From Oscillospiraceae bacterium (GTDB lineage Bacteria; Bacillota; Clostridia; Oscillospirales; Oscillospiraceae), in the NCBI GenBank assembly GCA_015068065.1, contig SVLE01000001.1, positions 67,428-120,567 of the forward strand: a stretch of DNA of 53,140 nt. Reading direction: 5' to 3'. Below, one piece after another: positions 1 through 9,906 of this stretch (position 1 is its first letter; the number at the start of each line of letters is the position of its first letter). Both the position numbers and the translations under genes were made by a program. The notes beneath the pieces are model-generated. The model worked only from the letters and a program-made list of their open reading frames with translations, made no database searches and was not told the DNA's origin.

Positions 1-1
1 T

Positions 2-884
<883 letters not shown>

Positions 885-899
885 TTAGGGGGTATCATA

Positions 900-1493
900 A
901 TGGACGGAATCGAAAAAATCACCGCGCGCATCCTGGATGATGCGCGGCGGGAGGCCGATGAGATTGCCGCGCAGGCCAAGCAGAAGGCCGACGAGATCGC
1001 CCAGCGGTATGCCAAACAGGGGGATCAGGAGGCGCAGGCCATCCTGACCCGGGGCGAAAAAGCCGCTGCCGAGCGGCTGGAGCGGCTGGAGTCCGCGGCG
1101 GGCATGGAGCGGCGCAAGATGCTTCTGGCGGCCAAGCAGCAGGTGCTGGCCGAGGCCTTTGAAAAGGCGCTGGACGACCTGTGTGCGCTGCCCGAGCAGG
1201 AATACATTAATCTGCTGGCCGGGCTGGCGCTCAGAGCGGCGCGCAACGGACGGGAACAGCTGATTTTCTCTGTGTCCGATCGCGCCCGGGTGGGCAAGCA
1301 GGTGGTCATGGCCGCCAACGAGCGACTGGGAGACAGTGGCAAGCTTACCCTCAGCGAGCAGACCCGGAACATTCGGGGCGGCTTTATCATGAGCGACGGG
1401 GATGTGGAGGTCAACTGCGCCTTTGAGACCCTGGTGCGCATGCAGCGGGAAACGCTGGAAAAAGAAGTGGCTGACATCCTGTTTGCCCACTGA
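900..1493 (+). CDS. ntpE: V-type ATP synthase subunit E (peripheral stalk)
   Basis: This is a peripheral-stalk subunit that links the A3B3 head to subunit I. It has 197 aa, the normal family length. The N-terminal half is a charged Ala/Glu/Lys/Arg-rich helix (residues about 1-90) that would form the coiled coil with the partner stalk subunit. The C-terminal half contains the globular head-binding domain with GGFIMSDGDVEVNCAFETL, a recognisable subunit E motif. It starts 15 bases after ntpK within the operon. No subunit H/F (NtpF) is visible; it may lie upstream of ntpI outside the window. Confidence 0.93.
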   Translation: MDGIEKITARILDDARREADEIAAQAKQKADEIAQRYAKQGDQEAQAILTRGEKAAAERLERLESAAGMERRKMLLAAKQQVLAEAFEKALDDLCALPEQEYINLLAGLALRAARNGREQLIFSVSDRARVGKQVVMAANERLGDSGKLTLSEQTRNIRGGFIMSDGDVEVNCAFETLVRMQRETLEKEVADILFAH

Positions 1494-1528
1494 ATTTGAA
1501 ACCATTCTCTCCGAAAGGTGGAGATATT

Positions 1529-2506
1529 TTGCCGAATAAAAAGGATACGGATTATCTAAGCATATCCGCGCGGATCCGGGCCCTGGAAAATCGCCTGCTC
1601 ACCCGGGAACGGTTGGAGCGGATGGTGGAGGCCCGGGAGGACGCGGAGGCGCTTAAGGTGCTGGCCGAGTGCGGCTATGGGGAGCTGAACGCCCTGAATG
1701 GGGCGGCACTGGAGCATATGCTGAGCACGGCGCGGGAAAGGGTGTTTGCCGAACTGGCGGCGGGCCTTCCCGACAGTCGGCTGCTGGATCTCTTCCGGCT
1801 GAAGTACGACTACCACAACGCCAAGGTGCTGGTCAAGGCAAAGGCTACCGGGCAGGAGGCGCGACGGCTGCTGGTGGCCGGCGGGCGGTACAGCCCGGAG
1901 GAGCTGGAACAGGGACTGGAGCGCTGTGGCGAATTTTTCCGCCGCGCGGTGGAACGGGCTGGGGAGACCATGGAACAGACCGGTGACCCCCAACTGGCCG
2001 ATCTGTTGCTGGACAAGGCCTGCTTCGAGGAAATGGGCCTGCTGGCAAAGGAATGCGGCAGTGCGTTTTTACAGGGCTATGTGCGCCTTGCAGTGGATGC
2101 GGCCAATCTGCGCTCCCGGGTGCGCTGTGCCCGGCTGGAAAAGGGACATGACTTTTTGAAGCAGGTGCTTATGGAGGGCGGAAGCGTCAGCGTGGATGCC
2201 CTGCTGCGCTCGCGCGAAGTGGGCGAGCCCTTCCGGGTGGGTCCCCTGAGCGAGGCATCACGGCTGGCAGACGAGCTTGCCAAGCCCGGCGCGGGTGCCC
2301 TGACTGCCTTCGAGTGTGAGTGCGACAATGCCCTGATGGCCTATCAGGAAAAGGCCCGCCGCACCCCCTTTGGGGAGGAAGTGGCGGCAGGCTACCTGTT
2401 TGCCCGTGAAGCGGAGCTGACGGCTATCCGCACCGTGATGGCAGGCCGCATGGCCGGCCTGGGTCCGGACGTGATCCGGCAGCGGCTGCGGGAAAGCTAT
2501 GTGTAA
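1529..2506 (+). CDS. ntpC: V-type ATP synthase subunit C (rotor cap)
   Basis: This funnel-shaped subunit connects the central shaft to the K ring. The 325-aa all-helical protein carries the subunit C pattern ARIRALENRLLTRERLERM at the start and LLDLFRLKYDYHNAKVLVKA near residues 80-110. I chose the TTG at 1529 because GAAAGGTGG at 1513-1521 sits 7 bases upstream. An upstream in-frame TTG at 1496 would add 11 residues but overlaps the end of ntpE without a ribosome-binding site. The next gene starts 17 bases after the stop. Confidence 0.9.
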   Translation: MPNKKDTDYLSISARIRALENRLLTRERLERMVEAREDAEALKVLAECGYGELNALNGAALEHMLSTARERVFAELAAGLPDSRLLDLFRLKYDYHNAKVLVKAKATGQEARRLLVAGGRYSPEELEQGLERCGEFFRRAVERAGETMEQTGDPQLADLLLDKACFEEMGLLAKECGSAFLQGYVRLAVDAANLRSRVRCARLEKGHDFLKQVLMEGGSVSVDALLRSREVGEPFRVGPLSEASRLADELAKPGAGALTAFECECDNALMAYQEKARRTPFGEEVAAGYLFAREAELTAIRTVMAGRMAGLGPDVIRQRLRESYV

Positions 2507-2523
2507 GCGGGAGGTGGATGCAG

Positions 2524-2832
2524 ATGTATAAGATCGCTGTTTTGGGCGACAAGGACAGCGTGCTGGGATTCCGGGCGTTGGGCCTTGACGTGTTTTCTGC
2601 CGACAGCGCCGAACAGGCGCGTCCCATTCTCCACCGGTTGGCCAGGGAGGGCTATGCCATCATCTATCTGACCGAGCAGCTGGCTACCGGCCTGAGTGCG
2701 GAGATGGCCCGCTATAAGGATGAATTGACCCCCGCCATCATCCTCATCCCCGGCAAGGAAGGCTCGCTGGGGATCGGCATGGAGAACATCAAGACCGCGG
2801 TGGAGCGTGCCGTGGGTGCGGACATCCTCTAA
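2524..2832 (+). CDS. ntpG: V-type ATP synthase subunit F (NtpG, central shaft)
   Basis: This small central-stalk subunit binds subunit D and helps regulate rotation. The 102-aa protein starts MYKIAVLGDKDSVLGFRALG, the classic subunit F opening, and has the family signature AIIYLTEQLA in the middle and IPGKEGSLGIG later. Two ATG codons lie 6 bases apart. The second (2524) is preferred because GGGAGG at 2509-2514 is 9 bases upstream, whereas it almost touches the first ATG at 2518. It lies between ntpC and ntpA, as in E. hirae. Confidence 0.92.
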   Translation: MYKIAVLGDKDSVLGFRALGLDVFSADSAEQARPILHRLAREGYAIIYLTEQLATGLSAEMARYKDELTPAIILIPGKEGSLGIGMENIKTAVERAVGADIL

Positions 2833-2877
2833 GTGAGGCAACAACAAAGAAATTTTCTTCGAAAGAAGGTTTAGCCT

Positions 2878-4650
2878 ATGGGAAAGATCGTCAAGGTCTC
2901 CGGCCCTCTGGTGGTGGCCACGGGACTGGAAGAGGCCAATATGGCCGACGTGGTCCGTGTGGGCGAGCAGCGTCTGATCGGTGAGATTCTCACCATGACG
3001 GGCGGCTCGGCCTCCATTCAGGTATATGAGGAGACTTCCGGCCTCGGCCCCGGTGCCGAGGTGGTCACCACCGGGGCCCCCCTGTCTGTGGAACTGGGCC
3101 CCGGCCTGATTGAGAACATCTATGACGGCATCCAGCGTCCGCTGGAGGTCATTATGAACACGGTGGGCAACAGCAGCCTGCCCCGTGGCGTGGAAGTGCC
3201 CGCTTTGGATCGGGAGAAGAAGTGGACCTTTGTTCCCACAGCCAAGGTGGGCGATAAGGTGGTAGGCGGTGACGTGATCGGCACCGTTCAGGAGACCGCT
3301 TCCATTCTGCACAAAATCATGATCCCCCCCAAGATGGAGGGCACCATTACGGCCATTGAGGGTGGCGAATTTACCGTTACCGAGACGGTGGCCAAGCTGG
3401 AACTGGCAAACGGAACGGTACAGGACCTGACCCTGATGCAGAAGTGGCCGGTGCGCGTGGGTCGTCCCTACAAGCACAAGTATCCCCCCACCCGGCCGCT
3501 GTCTTCCGGTCAGCGCATTGTGGATACCATGTTCCCCGTGGCCAAGGGCGGTACCGCCGCCATTCCCGGCCCTTTCGGCTCGGGCAAGACCGTGATGCAG
3601 CATGCGCTGGCAAAGTGGTCGGACGTGGATCTGGTGGTCTACATCGGCTGCGGCGAGCGCGGCAACGAGATGACCGACGTGCTGCGGGAATTCCCCGAGC
3701 TGGTGGACCCCCGCACCGGTGAGACGCTGATGAAGCGTACCGTCCTCATTGCCAACACCTCCGATATGCCTGTGGCCGCCCGTGAGGCGTCCATCTATAC
3801 CGGTATTACCATTGCCGAGTATTTCCGCGATATGGGCTACGATGTAGCCGTCATCGCCGACTCCACCTCCCGCTGGGCCGAGGCTCTGCGTGAGATGTCC
3901 GGCCGTCTGGAAGAGATGCCCGGTGAGGAGGGCTATCCCGCCTATCTGGCCTCCCGTCTGTCCCAGTTCTATGAGCGGGCGGGCAGCGTGTCCTGCCTGG
4001 GCAGTGATGATCGCAAGGGTAGTTTGACCGCCGTGGGCGCGGTCTCCCCTCCCGGTGGTGACCTGTCCGAGCCGGTATCTCAGGCTACCATGCGCATCGT
4101 CAAGGTGTTCTGGGCGCTGGACGCCTCTTTGGCCTATCGCCGTCACTTCCCCGCCATCAACTGGCTCAACTCCTACTCCCTGTATCTGGAGTCCCTGAAG
4201 CCGTGGTATGACGAAAATCTGGGGAAAAGCTTCCTGAAAAACCGCGAGTGGGCCATGGCCATGCTTCAGGAGGAGGCCAGTCTGAACGAAATCGTTCAGC
4301 TGGTGGGTAAGGACTCCCTGTCTGCCAAGGATCAGATCACCCTTGAGGTGGCCCGTATGATCCGTGAGGATTTCCTGCAGCAGAACTCTTTCGTGGACAT
4401 TGACTCCTTCTCCGAGTACGACCGTCAGGGCCGCATGATGCAGCTGATTCTGGACTATGACCGGCTGTGCCGTGAGGCTGCTGCCGCGGGCGCTGACGTG
4501 AACGAGCTGTTTGGCATCCCTGCCCGTGTAGGCATCGGCCGGGCCAAGAGCGTTCCCGCCAACGAGTATAAAGAAAATTACGAAGCGCTCTCCCGTGAGA
4601 TGGAAGAGCAGATCCGGGCCTTAGCCGGGAAAGGGGGCGACGAGCTGTGA
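2878..4650 (+). CDS. ntpA: V-type ATP synthase catalytic subunit A
   Basis: This is the nucleotide-hydrolysing or -synthesising subunit of the A3B3 head. It has 590 aa, the full family length. The Walker A motif GPFGSGKT is at residues 231-238, and the signature [17 protein letters not shown] and the Walker B region [20 protein letters not shown] follow. The characteristic non-homologous insertion, absent from F-type beta, lies between the N-terminal barrel and the P-loop. It overlaps the start of ntpB by 4 bases, which suggests translational coupling. Confidence 0.98.
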   Translation: MGKIVKVSGPLVVATGLEEANMADVVRVGEQRLIGEILTMTGGSASIQVYEETSGLGPGAEVVTTGAPLSVELGPGLIENIYDGIQRPLEVIMNTVGNSSLPRGVEVPALDREKKWTFVPTAKVGDKVVGGDVIGTVQETASILHKIMIPPKMEGTITAIEGGEFTVTETVAKLELANGTVQDLTLMQKWPVRVGRPYKHKYPPTRPLSSGQRIVDTMFPVAKGGTAAIPGPFGSGKTVMQHALAKWSDVDLVVYIGCGERGNEMTDVLREFPELVDPRTGETLMKRTVLIANTSDMPVAAREASIYTGITIAEYFRDMGYDVAVIADSTSRWAEALREMSGRLEEMPGEEGYPAYLASRLSQFYERAGSVSCLGSDDRKGSLTAVGAVSPPGGDLSEPVSQATMRIVKVFWALDASLAYRRHFPAINWLNSYSLYLESLKPWYDENLGKSFLKNREWAMAMLQEEASLNEIVQLVGKDSLSAKDQITLEVARMIREDFLQQNSFVDIDSFSEYDRQGRMMQLILDYDRLCREAAAAGADVNELFGIPARVGIGRAKSVPANEYKENYEALSREMEEQIRALAGKGGDEL

Positions 4651-6023
4651 TCCGTGAATACAAGACCATTGAGGAAATCAACGGCCCCCTGATGGTGGTC
4701 AAAAAGGTCGAGGGCGTCACCTATGACGAGCTGGCCGAGATCGAACTGACCGATGGCTCCGTGCGCCGGTGTAAGGTGCTGGAAGTCAACGGCGACAGTG
4801 CTGTTGTCCAGCTGTTTGAAAACTCTGCGGGTATCAACCTGCGGGACTCCAAGGTGCGTTTTCTGGGTCATCCCCTGCAGCTGGCGGTGTCCGGAGATAT
4901 GCTGGGCCGCGTGTTTAACGGCATGGGTCAGCCTATCGACGGCGGCCCCGCCATTCTGGCCGATGAGTACCGCGACATCAACGGTCTGCCCATGAATCCC
5001 GCCGCCCGCAACTACCCTAACGAGTTTATTCAGACGGGTATTTCCTCTATTGACGGCCTGAACACGCTGGTCCGCGGCCAGAAGCTGCCCATTTTCTCTG
5101 GTTCCGGACTGCCTCATGCCAATCTGGCGGCCCAGATCGCCCGTCAGGCCAAGGTTCTGGATGGAGAGAGCAAGTTCGCTGTTGTCTTCGCGGCCATCGG
5201 TATTACCTTTGAGGAATCCGAGTTCTTCGTCAGCGAGTTTAAGCGCACTGGCGCCATCGACCGCACCGTGCTCTTTACCAATCTGGCCAACGACCCCGCC
5301 GTAGAACGTATCGCCACCCCCCGTATGGCCCTGACCGCCGCGGAGTATCTGGCCTTTGAACAGGGAATGCACGTGCTGGTCATCCTCACCGACATTACCA
5401 ACTATGCCGAGGCGCTGCGCGAAATTTCCGCCGCCAAGAAGGAAGTCCCCGGCCGCCGCGGCTACCCCGGCTATCTGTACACCGACCTTGCCACCATGTA
5501 CGAGCGTGCCGGCCGTCAGCTGGGCAAGGAGGGTTCCATCACTATGATCCCTATCCTCACCATGCCCGAGGATGACAAGACCCACCCCATCCCCGACCTG
5601 ACCGGCTATATCACCGAGGGTCAGATCATCCTGTCCCGTGAGCTGTTCCGCCGCGGTGTGACCCCTCCTGTGGACGTGCTGCCCTCCCTGTCCCGCCTGA
5701 AGGACAAGGGCACCGGTGCGGGCAAGACCCGTGAAGATCATTCCGGCACCATGAACCAGCTGTTTGCGGCCTACGCAACCGGCAAGGAGAATAAGGAGCT
5801 CATGTCCATTTTGGGCGAGGCGGCCCTGTCTCCCACCGACCTGCTGTACGCCAAATTTGCCGATGAATTTGAAAAGCGCTATGTGGGTCAGGGAAATGAC
5901 GAGAACCGTTCTATTGAGGAAACGCTGGATCTGGGCTGGGAGCTGCTGAGTATTCTGCCCACCTCCGAGCTCAAGCGTATCAAGCCGGAGTATATCGAAA
6001 AATACCTGCCCAAGAAGGATTAA
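4647..6023 (+). CDS. ntpB: V-type ATP synthase subunit B
   Basis: This is the non-catalytic nucleotide-site subunit of the head. It has 458 aa. In place of a Walker A loop it has the degenerate segment [17 protein letters not shown] expected for subunit B. The conserved region [20 protein letters not shown] and the signature [20 protein letters not shown] are present. Translation starts at a GTG whose last two bases begin the ntpA TGA stop. A 162-base gap with hairpins separates it from ntpD, which is unusual in this otherwise tight operon. Confidence 0.97.
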   Translation: MIREYKTIEEINGPLMVVKKVEGVTYDELAEIELTDGSVRRCKVLEVNGDSAVVQLFENSAGINLRDSKVRFLGHPLQLAVSGDMLGRVFNGMGQPIDGGPAILADEYRDINGLPMNPAARNYPNEFIQTGISSIDGLNTLVRGQKLPIFSGSGLPHANLAAQIARQAKVLDGESKFAVVFAAIGITFEESEFFVSEFKRTGAIDRTVLFTNLANDPAVERIATPRMALTAAEYLAFEQGMHVLVILTDITNYAEALREISAAKKEVPGRRGYPGYLYTDLATMYERAGRQLGKEGSITMIPILTMPEDDKTHPIPDLTGYITEGQIILSRELFRRGVTPPVDVLPSLSRLKDKGTGAGKTREDHSGTMNQLFAAYATGKENKELMSILGEAALSPTDLLYAKFADEFEKRYVGQGNDENRSIEETLDLGWELLSILPTSELKRIKPEYIEKYLPKKD

Positions 6024-6024
6024 T

Positions 6025-6163
6025 ACTTGATTCTTGATGAAATTGTTTCATCAAGAATCCCGCGTGCTGCGCGCGCTCAAATTGCGCTGACGGCGCAATT
6101 CGCCGTCTCATAACAACTTGACGCGCTTCGCGCTATAAAAAAGGTTAACCTTTTTTATCAAGT
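6025..6163. repeat. hairpin-rich MITE/REP-like insert between ntpB and ntpD
   Basis: This 139-base segment is bounded by a 7-base inverted repeat (ACTTGAT at 6025-6031 and ATCAAGT at 6157-6163). It contains a perfect 14-bp hairpin with a 3-base loop (6029-6059), competing hairpins at 6080-6100 and 6089-6107, a small GC stem at 6123-6133, and a perfect 24-base palindrome at 6135-6158 made of an A/T run flanking GGTTAACC. It has no coding sense and interrupts an otherwise compact operon. It may be a mobile repeat, an mRNA-processing signal or an attenuator that sets the level of subunit D. I cannot tell which. Confidence 0.6.
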
Positions 6164-6185
6164 TCTACTATAAGGGGGGAAGCAA

Positions 6186-6866
6186 ATGCCTTCCACGACC
6201 ATAAACCCCACCCGTATGGAACTGACCCGGCTGAAAGGCCGGCTCAAAACCGCCCAGCGGGGCCACAAACTGCTTAAGGACAAACGGGATGAGCTGATGA
6301 AGCAGTTCATGGACGTGGTGCGGGAGAACCGCGCCCTGCGAAAGAGAGTGGAGGACGCCCTTGTGCGTGCCCACGGCTCCTTTACCGTGGCCTCCGCACT
6401 CATGTCCCCGGAGATGCTGGAGCAGTCTCTCATGTGCCCCAAGCAGAGCGTGGAACTGGACATGACCTTTGAAAACGTTATGTCCGTTAATGTGCCGGAG
6501 TATCACTTCCGCACCAAAAACGACGATCCTTCCCAAATTTATCCCTACGGCTTTGCCCAGACCAGCGGTGAGCTGGATGACGCGGTGAGTGAGTTGTCCG
6601 GGGTGTTTCAGGACATGCTGAAGCTGGCCCAAATTGAAAAGACCAGCCAGCTACTGGCCGAGGAGATCGAAAAAACCCGCCGGCGTGTGAACGCGCTGGA
6701 GTACGTCAAGATCCCTCAGATGCAGTCCAGTATCAAGTATATCACCATGAAGCTGGACGAGAACGAGCGTGCCAATACCATCCGGCTGATGAAAGTCAAG
6801 GATATGATTCTGAAAGAAAGCTTGGAGCAGAAGCGGGCCGCTACCGCCCGCGCGGCCGAAACCTGA
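6186..6866 (+). CDS. ntpD: V-type ATP synthase subunit D (central shaft)
   Basis: This is the coiled-coil central axle that rotates within the A3B3 head. The 226-aa protein opens with PTRMELTRLKGRLKTAQRGH, the classic subunit D signature, and ends with a second long helix (IEKTRRRVNALEYVKIPQM onward). The two helices would pair as the antiparallel shaft. AAGGGGGG lies just before the ATG. It is separated from ntpB by the hairpin-rich insert. It is the last recognisable gene of the ATPase operon. Confidence 0.95.
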   Translation: MPSTTINPTRMELTRLKGRLKTAQRGHKLLKDKRDELMKQFMDVVRENRALRKRVEDALVRAHGSFTVASALMSPEMLEQSLMCPKQSVELDMTFENVMSVNVPEYHFRTKNDDPSQIYPYGFAQTSGELDDAVSELSGVFQDMLKLAQIEKTSQLLAEEIEKTRRRVNALEYVKIPQMQSSIKYITMKLDENERANTIRLMKVKDMILKESLEQKRAATARAAET

Positions 6867-6871
6867 GCACA

Positions 6872-6912
6872 CAAGACCCGGCAGTCTTCACAGAGGACTG
6901 TCAGGTTTTCGC
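6872..6912 (+). terminator. possible weak terminator after ntpD
   Basis: An imperfect hairpin pairs CAGTC with GACTG around a loop, followed by a short GGTTTTC run. The stem is short and the U-tract weak, so this is only a candidate end of the ATPase transcript. Confidence 0.35.
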
Positions 6913-6934
6913 ATGGAGAAAGCGGGTGTTTGTG

Positions 6935-6963
6935 TTGAAATTCTTGTCCGGGGGTGGTAATAT
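6935..6963 (+). promoter_or_regulatory. sigma-A promoter of the beta-helix gene
   Basis: TTGAAA (6935-6940), a 17-base spacer and TATAAT-like TAATAT (6958-6963) lie 33 bases before the ATG at 6996. Confidence 0.7.
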
Positions 6964-6995
6964 TTCTAAAAGCGAACAAACAGAAGGAGCGCGAC

Positions 6996-7985
6996 ATGTG
7001 TAATATCGAGTACTATTTGACCAGCACCGGCGATATGACCGACCGTACGGCGGAAATTCGCACCCTGCTGGAAGAATACGGCGTATGCCGGTTGGGCTGC
7101 GGCACCTTCGTGGTGTCCGGATTGGATATGCCGGACCATAGCTCCCTCATGGGTGAAGGGGGCGCGACCACTCTGCGGCTGCCGGAGGAGACACAGAGCA
7201 ATTATGCCGTGAAAGTAGGATCGTTCTGCACGGTCAAAGACATGCACCTGCGGGGTGATGACAACCTGACCGAACGTGTGGAGGAAATGGGAGACCGGCA
7301 CGGCCTCCTGTTTGAAGGCAATGCTACCCCAAAGGACTGGGCGAACCAACCTCAGAACTCCATTGTCTCCGGCTGCTTCATTACCGGCTTCTCCGGCGGC
7401 GGCATCACCTGCCGGGATACGGGGTACGGTACCCAGTGCTGCCTGCTCGTGTCCGACTGCCACATCATGTTCTGCGGCGCGGGCATCAACATCGCTCATC
7501 TGAGTGAGTTCCACAAGTTTACCAACGTGCTCAGTGAGAGAAACTGCTACGGCTGTATCAACAACGGTGGCAACAACGTGTTCACCAACTGCGGCTTTAA
7601 CTGCAACAAGACAGGCTTCCTCATGGACAACGCCCAGGGGCAGTCTATTAACAACTCCCACGGCTCCATGGTGGGCTGCACCATCAACCATTCCCACTAT
7701 AATGAGGGGATTGGCATCATATCTCTGGGGATTACGGCGGGCTATATTTTTACCGGCTGTCAGGTGTTCTTCTCCAAAATCGTGGTGGAGGACTCCGACG
7801 GGCTGGTGTTCGATGCCATGAACTACGGCCGCAAGGTTGAAATCGACATCAAGGGCGGCGGAAGCGTGGTGTTCAGCAACAGTTCGTTCCGACCTGCGCC
7901 GGATGCCATCCGCATCACCGACAACGACCATGTGAGATTTATCAACTGCTATGACCGCATGACCGGAGAGGTCGTGGATGTATAA
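6996..7985 (+). CDS. Cys-rich right-handed beta-helix protein
   Basis: The 329-aa product has the repetitive pattern of a right-handed parallel beta-helix, with recurrent short strands ending in Gly/Asn/Cys (for example NCYGCINNGGNNVFTNCGF). Such folds occur in polysaccharide lyases, tailspikes and surface proteins. No catalytic residues can be assigned. It has about 17 cysteines and no signal peptide or membrane segment, so a cytoplasmic location is likely unless it leaves by another route. I chose the ATG at 6996 because AGAAGGAG at 6982-6989 precedes it; an upstream in-frame start lies inside the promoter. It appears monocistronic. Confidence 0.7.
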   Translation: MCNIEYYLTSTGDMTDRTAEIRTLLEEYGVCRLGCGTFVVSGLDMPDHSSLMGEGGATTLRLPEETQSNYAVKVGSFCTVKDMHLRGDDNLTERVEEMGDRHGLLFEGNATPKDWANQPQNSIVSGCFITGFSGGGITCRDTGYGTQCCLLVSDCHIMFCGAGINIAHLSEFHKFTNVLSERNCYGCINNGGNNVFTNCGFNCNKTGFLMDNAQGQSINNSHGSMVGCTINHSHYNEGIGIISLGITAGYIFTGCQVFFSKIVVEDSDGLVFDAMNYGRKVEIDIKGGGSVVFSNSSFRPAPDAIRITDNDHVRFINCYDRMTGEVVDV

Positions 7986-8025
7986 CCGGCCTGCAGATTG
8001 AGAAAAGAACGGAAAAAGTCATAAA

Positions 8026-8060
8026 TTTTCCCCGCCCCTCTTGCCGAGGGGCGGGGAAAA
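8026..8060. terminator. strong GC-rich hairpin after the beta-helix gene
   Basis: Perfect 15-bp arms (8026-8040 and 8046-8060) enclose a 5-base loop. No U-tract follows on either strand, so termination is likely but not certain. A weak promoter candidate (TTGCCG, 17 bases, TATACT at 8064-8069) starts within its loop and right arm. Confidence 0.55.
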
Positions 8061-8107
8061 CTGTATACTGATGGGTGTTGACATAATGATGAAAGGGGCG
8101 AGCGGCG

Positions 8108-9121
8108 GTGAGACGAACAAGACAAGGACCCAGTTTTCTGGCCCGGCTGGGCATTGGCCTGTACAATGCACTGGTAGTGGTGTCTGCTATTATCGTGGCG
8201 TGCTATGCCGCGTATCAGATTTTTGTCCGACCGCCTGCCGTACAGCCCCCCGATATCCCGGACAGCAGTCAGACCGATGTGTCCGGACAGGAGCAGGGGG
8301 GATTGAAACGCCGGGATCAGGTGTGGACCTTTCTGCTGATGGGCACAGACGACGGAAACGGAAATGCCGACACCCTTATGGTGGCCATGTATGACGTGAA
8401 GCAGCAGAAGGTGGGCGTGGTTTCCATTCCCCGGGATACTATCGTGGACCGGGCGTGGAGCCGCTATCCCAAAATCAACGGCGCGTACAGTAAAGGCGTG
8501 GACCGGGTACGGGAAGAGGTGTCCTATCTGCTGGGCATCCCCATCGATTACTACATCAAGGTGGACATCAAGGCTTTTGTGGCCCTGGTGGACGAGGTAG
8601 ACGGCGTGGACTTCAACGTGCCGGTGGATATGGACTACGATGATCCCTGGCAGAATCTGTCCATTCACTATAAAAAAGGAATGCAGCACCTGAACGGCCA
8701 GCAGGCGCTGGAGGTGGTGCGCTTCCGCCACAACAACGATATGTCGGGCTATTCAGACGTAGGTCGCACCCAGACTCAGCAGGCACTGCTCACCGCGGTG
8801 GCAAAAAAGGTACTTTCCTGGAACAACGTGACCAAGATCGGCGGGTTTGTGGACATTTTCGCGAACTATGTGGACACGGATCTGGATGCGACCGATATGG
8901 CGTATTTCGCTAGCCAGGCTCTCTATTTGGATCTGAACACAGGGGTGTCCACCAAGACGCTGGAGGGCCGTGGAGACGCCACCTACAAGGGCTACACCTG
9001 GTGCTATGAGCTGGACAAGGACAAAGCGCTGGCGGATATCAACGCCATGCTTAATCCCTACACCACGACCGTTACCGACGAGATGGCCCACATTATGAAA
9101 GCGGATTCCTACGCCACTTAA
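8108..9121 (+). CDS. LytR-CpsA-Psr (LCP) family cell-wall ligase
   Basis: LCP enzymes transfer undecaprenyl-linked polymers (teichoic acid, capsule) onto peptidoglycan outside the membrane. The 337-aa protein has an Arg-rich cytoplasmic start, one membrane helix (about residues 17-40, NALVVVSAIIVACYAAYQIF) and an extracellular LCP domain. The domain shows FLLMGTDDGNGNADTLMVA, VGVVSIPRD, KINGAYSKG and ALEVVRFRHNND, including the conserved Asp and Arg that bind pyrophosphate. The start is the GTG at 8108 with GAAAGGGG 9 bases upstream. The next gene starts 51 bases downstream, so they may be co-transcribed. Confidence 0.92.
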   Translation: MRRTRQGPSFLARLGIGLYNALVVVSAIIVACYAAYQIFVRPPAVQPPDIPDSSQTDVSGQEQGGLKRRDQVWTFLLMGTDDGNGNADTLMVAMYDVKQQKVGVVSIPRDTIVDRAWSRYPKINGAYSKGVDRVREEVSYLLGIPIDYYIKVDIKAFVALVDEVDGVDFNVPVDMDYDDPWQNLSIHYKKGMQHLNGQQALEVVRFRHNNDMSGYSDVGRTQTQQALLTAVAKKVLSWNNVTKIGGFVDIFANYVDTDLDATDMAYFASQALYLDLNTGVSTKTLEGRGDATYKGYTWCYELDKDKALADINAMLNPYTTTVTDEMAHIMKADSYAT

Positions 9122-9172
9122 AATGGGTATGATACATAAGACAAGCGCCCCGGCGCAAGGAGGAAAAGACGT

Positions 9173-9871
9173 ATGAGCGAAGCAATGCAGAGCAATCCCG
9201 GCAAGGAACTGGTGCGTGCCGTAAACGGCGTGGACTGGCTGCGCATTCCCATCAAGACCTGTCTGATCACTAACGAGCACGACATGAAGAACATCGTGGA
9301 CGAGTATGCCCGTGAGCAGATGCAGGAGGGGGACATCCTCTTCATCTCCGAAAAGGCGGTGGCCTGCACCCAGAACCGGGCCATCCCCATGGAGGACATC
9401 AAGCCACGTAAGCTGGCGGTCACCCTGAGCAAATACGTGACCAAGACTCCCCATGGCATCGGTCTGGGCATTCCCGAGACCATGGAGATGGCCCTGCGGG
9501 AGTGCGGCGTGCTGCGTATTCTGTTTGCGGCATTCTGTTCCGTGATCGGCAAGATATTTAAGCAGAAGGGCTGGTTCTATATGGTGGCCGGCCCCAAGGC
9601 CCGGGGCATTGACGGGCCCACCCACGGCACCATCCCTCCCTATGACCACTATGTGGTGCTGGCCCCCGCCGCCCCCGGCAAGGTGGCCAAGGAGCTGGCT
9701 GCCCATCTGGGTCACGAGGTGGCCATCGTGGACATCAACGATCTGGGGGCCAACATTCTGGGCTATTCCAGCAAGGAGCTGGAGAAGCAGCCGCTGGAGC
9801 AGATTTTGGGGGACAACCCCCTGGGCCAGGGCGGCGAGTGTACACCCATGGGCATCATCAGAAAGGCATAA
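9173..9871 (+). CDS. coenzyme F420-0:L-glutamate ligase-like protein
   Basis: The 232-aa protein belongs to the F420_ligase (CofE-like) fold family. The visible matches are EGDILFISEKAVACTQNRAI near residue 45, a glycine-rich segment GPKARGIDGPTHGTIPPYDH, and VAIVDINDLGANILG near residue 190. True CofE adds glutamate to F420-0. Many Clostridia without F420 carry this shorter relative, whose substrate is unknown, so I would not assign F420 synthesis. An AAGGAGG lies 10 bases before the ATG. A strong bidirectional terminator follows directly. Confidence 0.75.
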   Translation: MSEAMQSNPGKELVRAVNGVDWLRIPIKTCLITNEHDMKNIVDEYAREQMQEGDILFISEKAVACTQNRAIPMEDIKPRKLAVTLSKYVTKTPHGIGLGIPETMEMALRECGVLRILFAAFCSVIGKIFKQKGWFYMVAGPKARGIDGPTHGTIPPYDHYVVLAPAAPGKVAKELAAHLGHEVAIVDINDLGANILGYSSKELEKQPLEQILGDNPLGQGGECTPMGIIRKA

Positions 9872-9875
9872 AAAG

Positions 9876-9905
9876 AACCGGCGTTCCTGACGGAACGCCG
9901 GTTTT
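9876..9905. terminator. bidirectional terminator between convergent genes
   Basis: Perfect 12-bp arms (9876-9887 and 9892-9903) enclose a 4-base loop, with an A-run before and a T-run after. It serves the F420-ligase-like gene on plus and the editing-protein operon on minus. Confidence 0.9.
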
Positions 9906-9906
9906 C

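Noticed and set aside
2497-4146. Long minus-strand frame across ntpC-ntpA
   Set aside because: Antisense shadow of GC-rich ATPase genes. The His/Gly-rich composition and absence of a ribosome-binding site argue against coding.
8064-8083. TTGACA at 8078-8083 as -35 of the LCP gene
   Set aside because: No -10 lies at 16-18 bases; the expected region is GC-rich. TATACT at 8064 is a weak alternative only.
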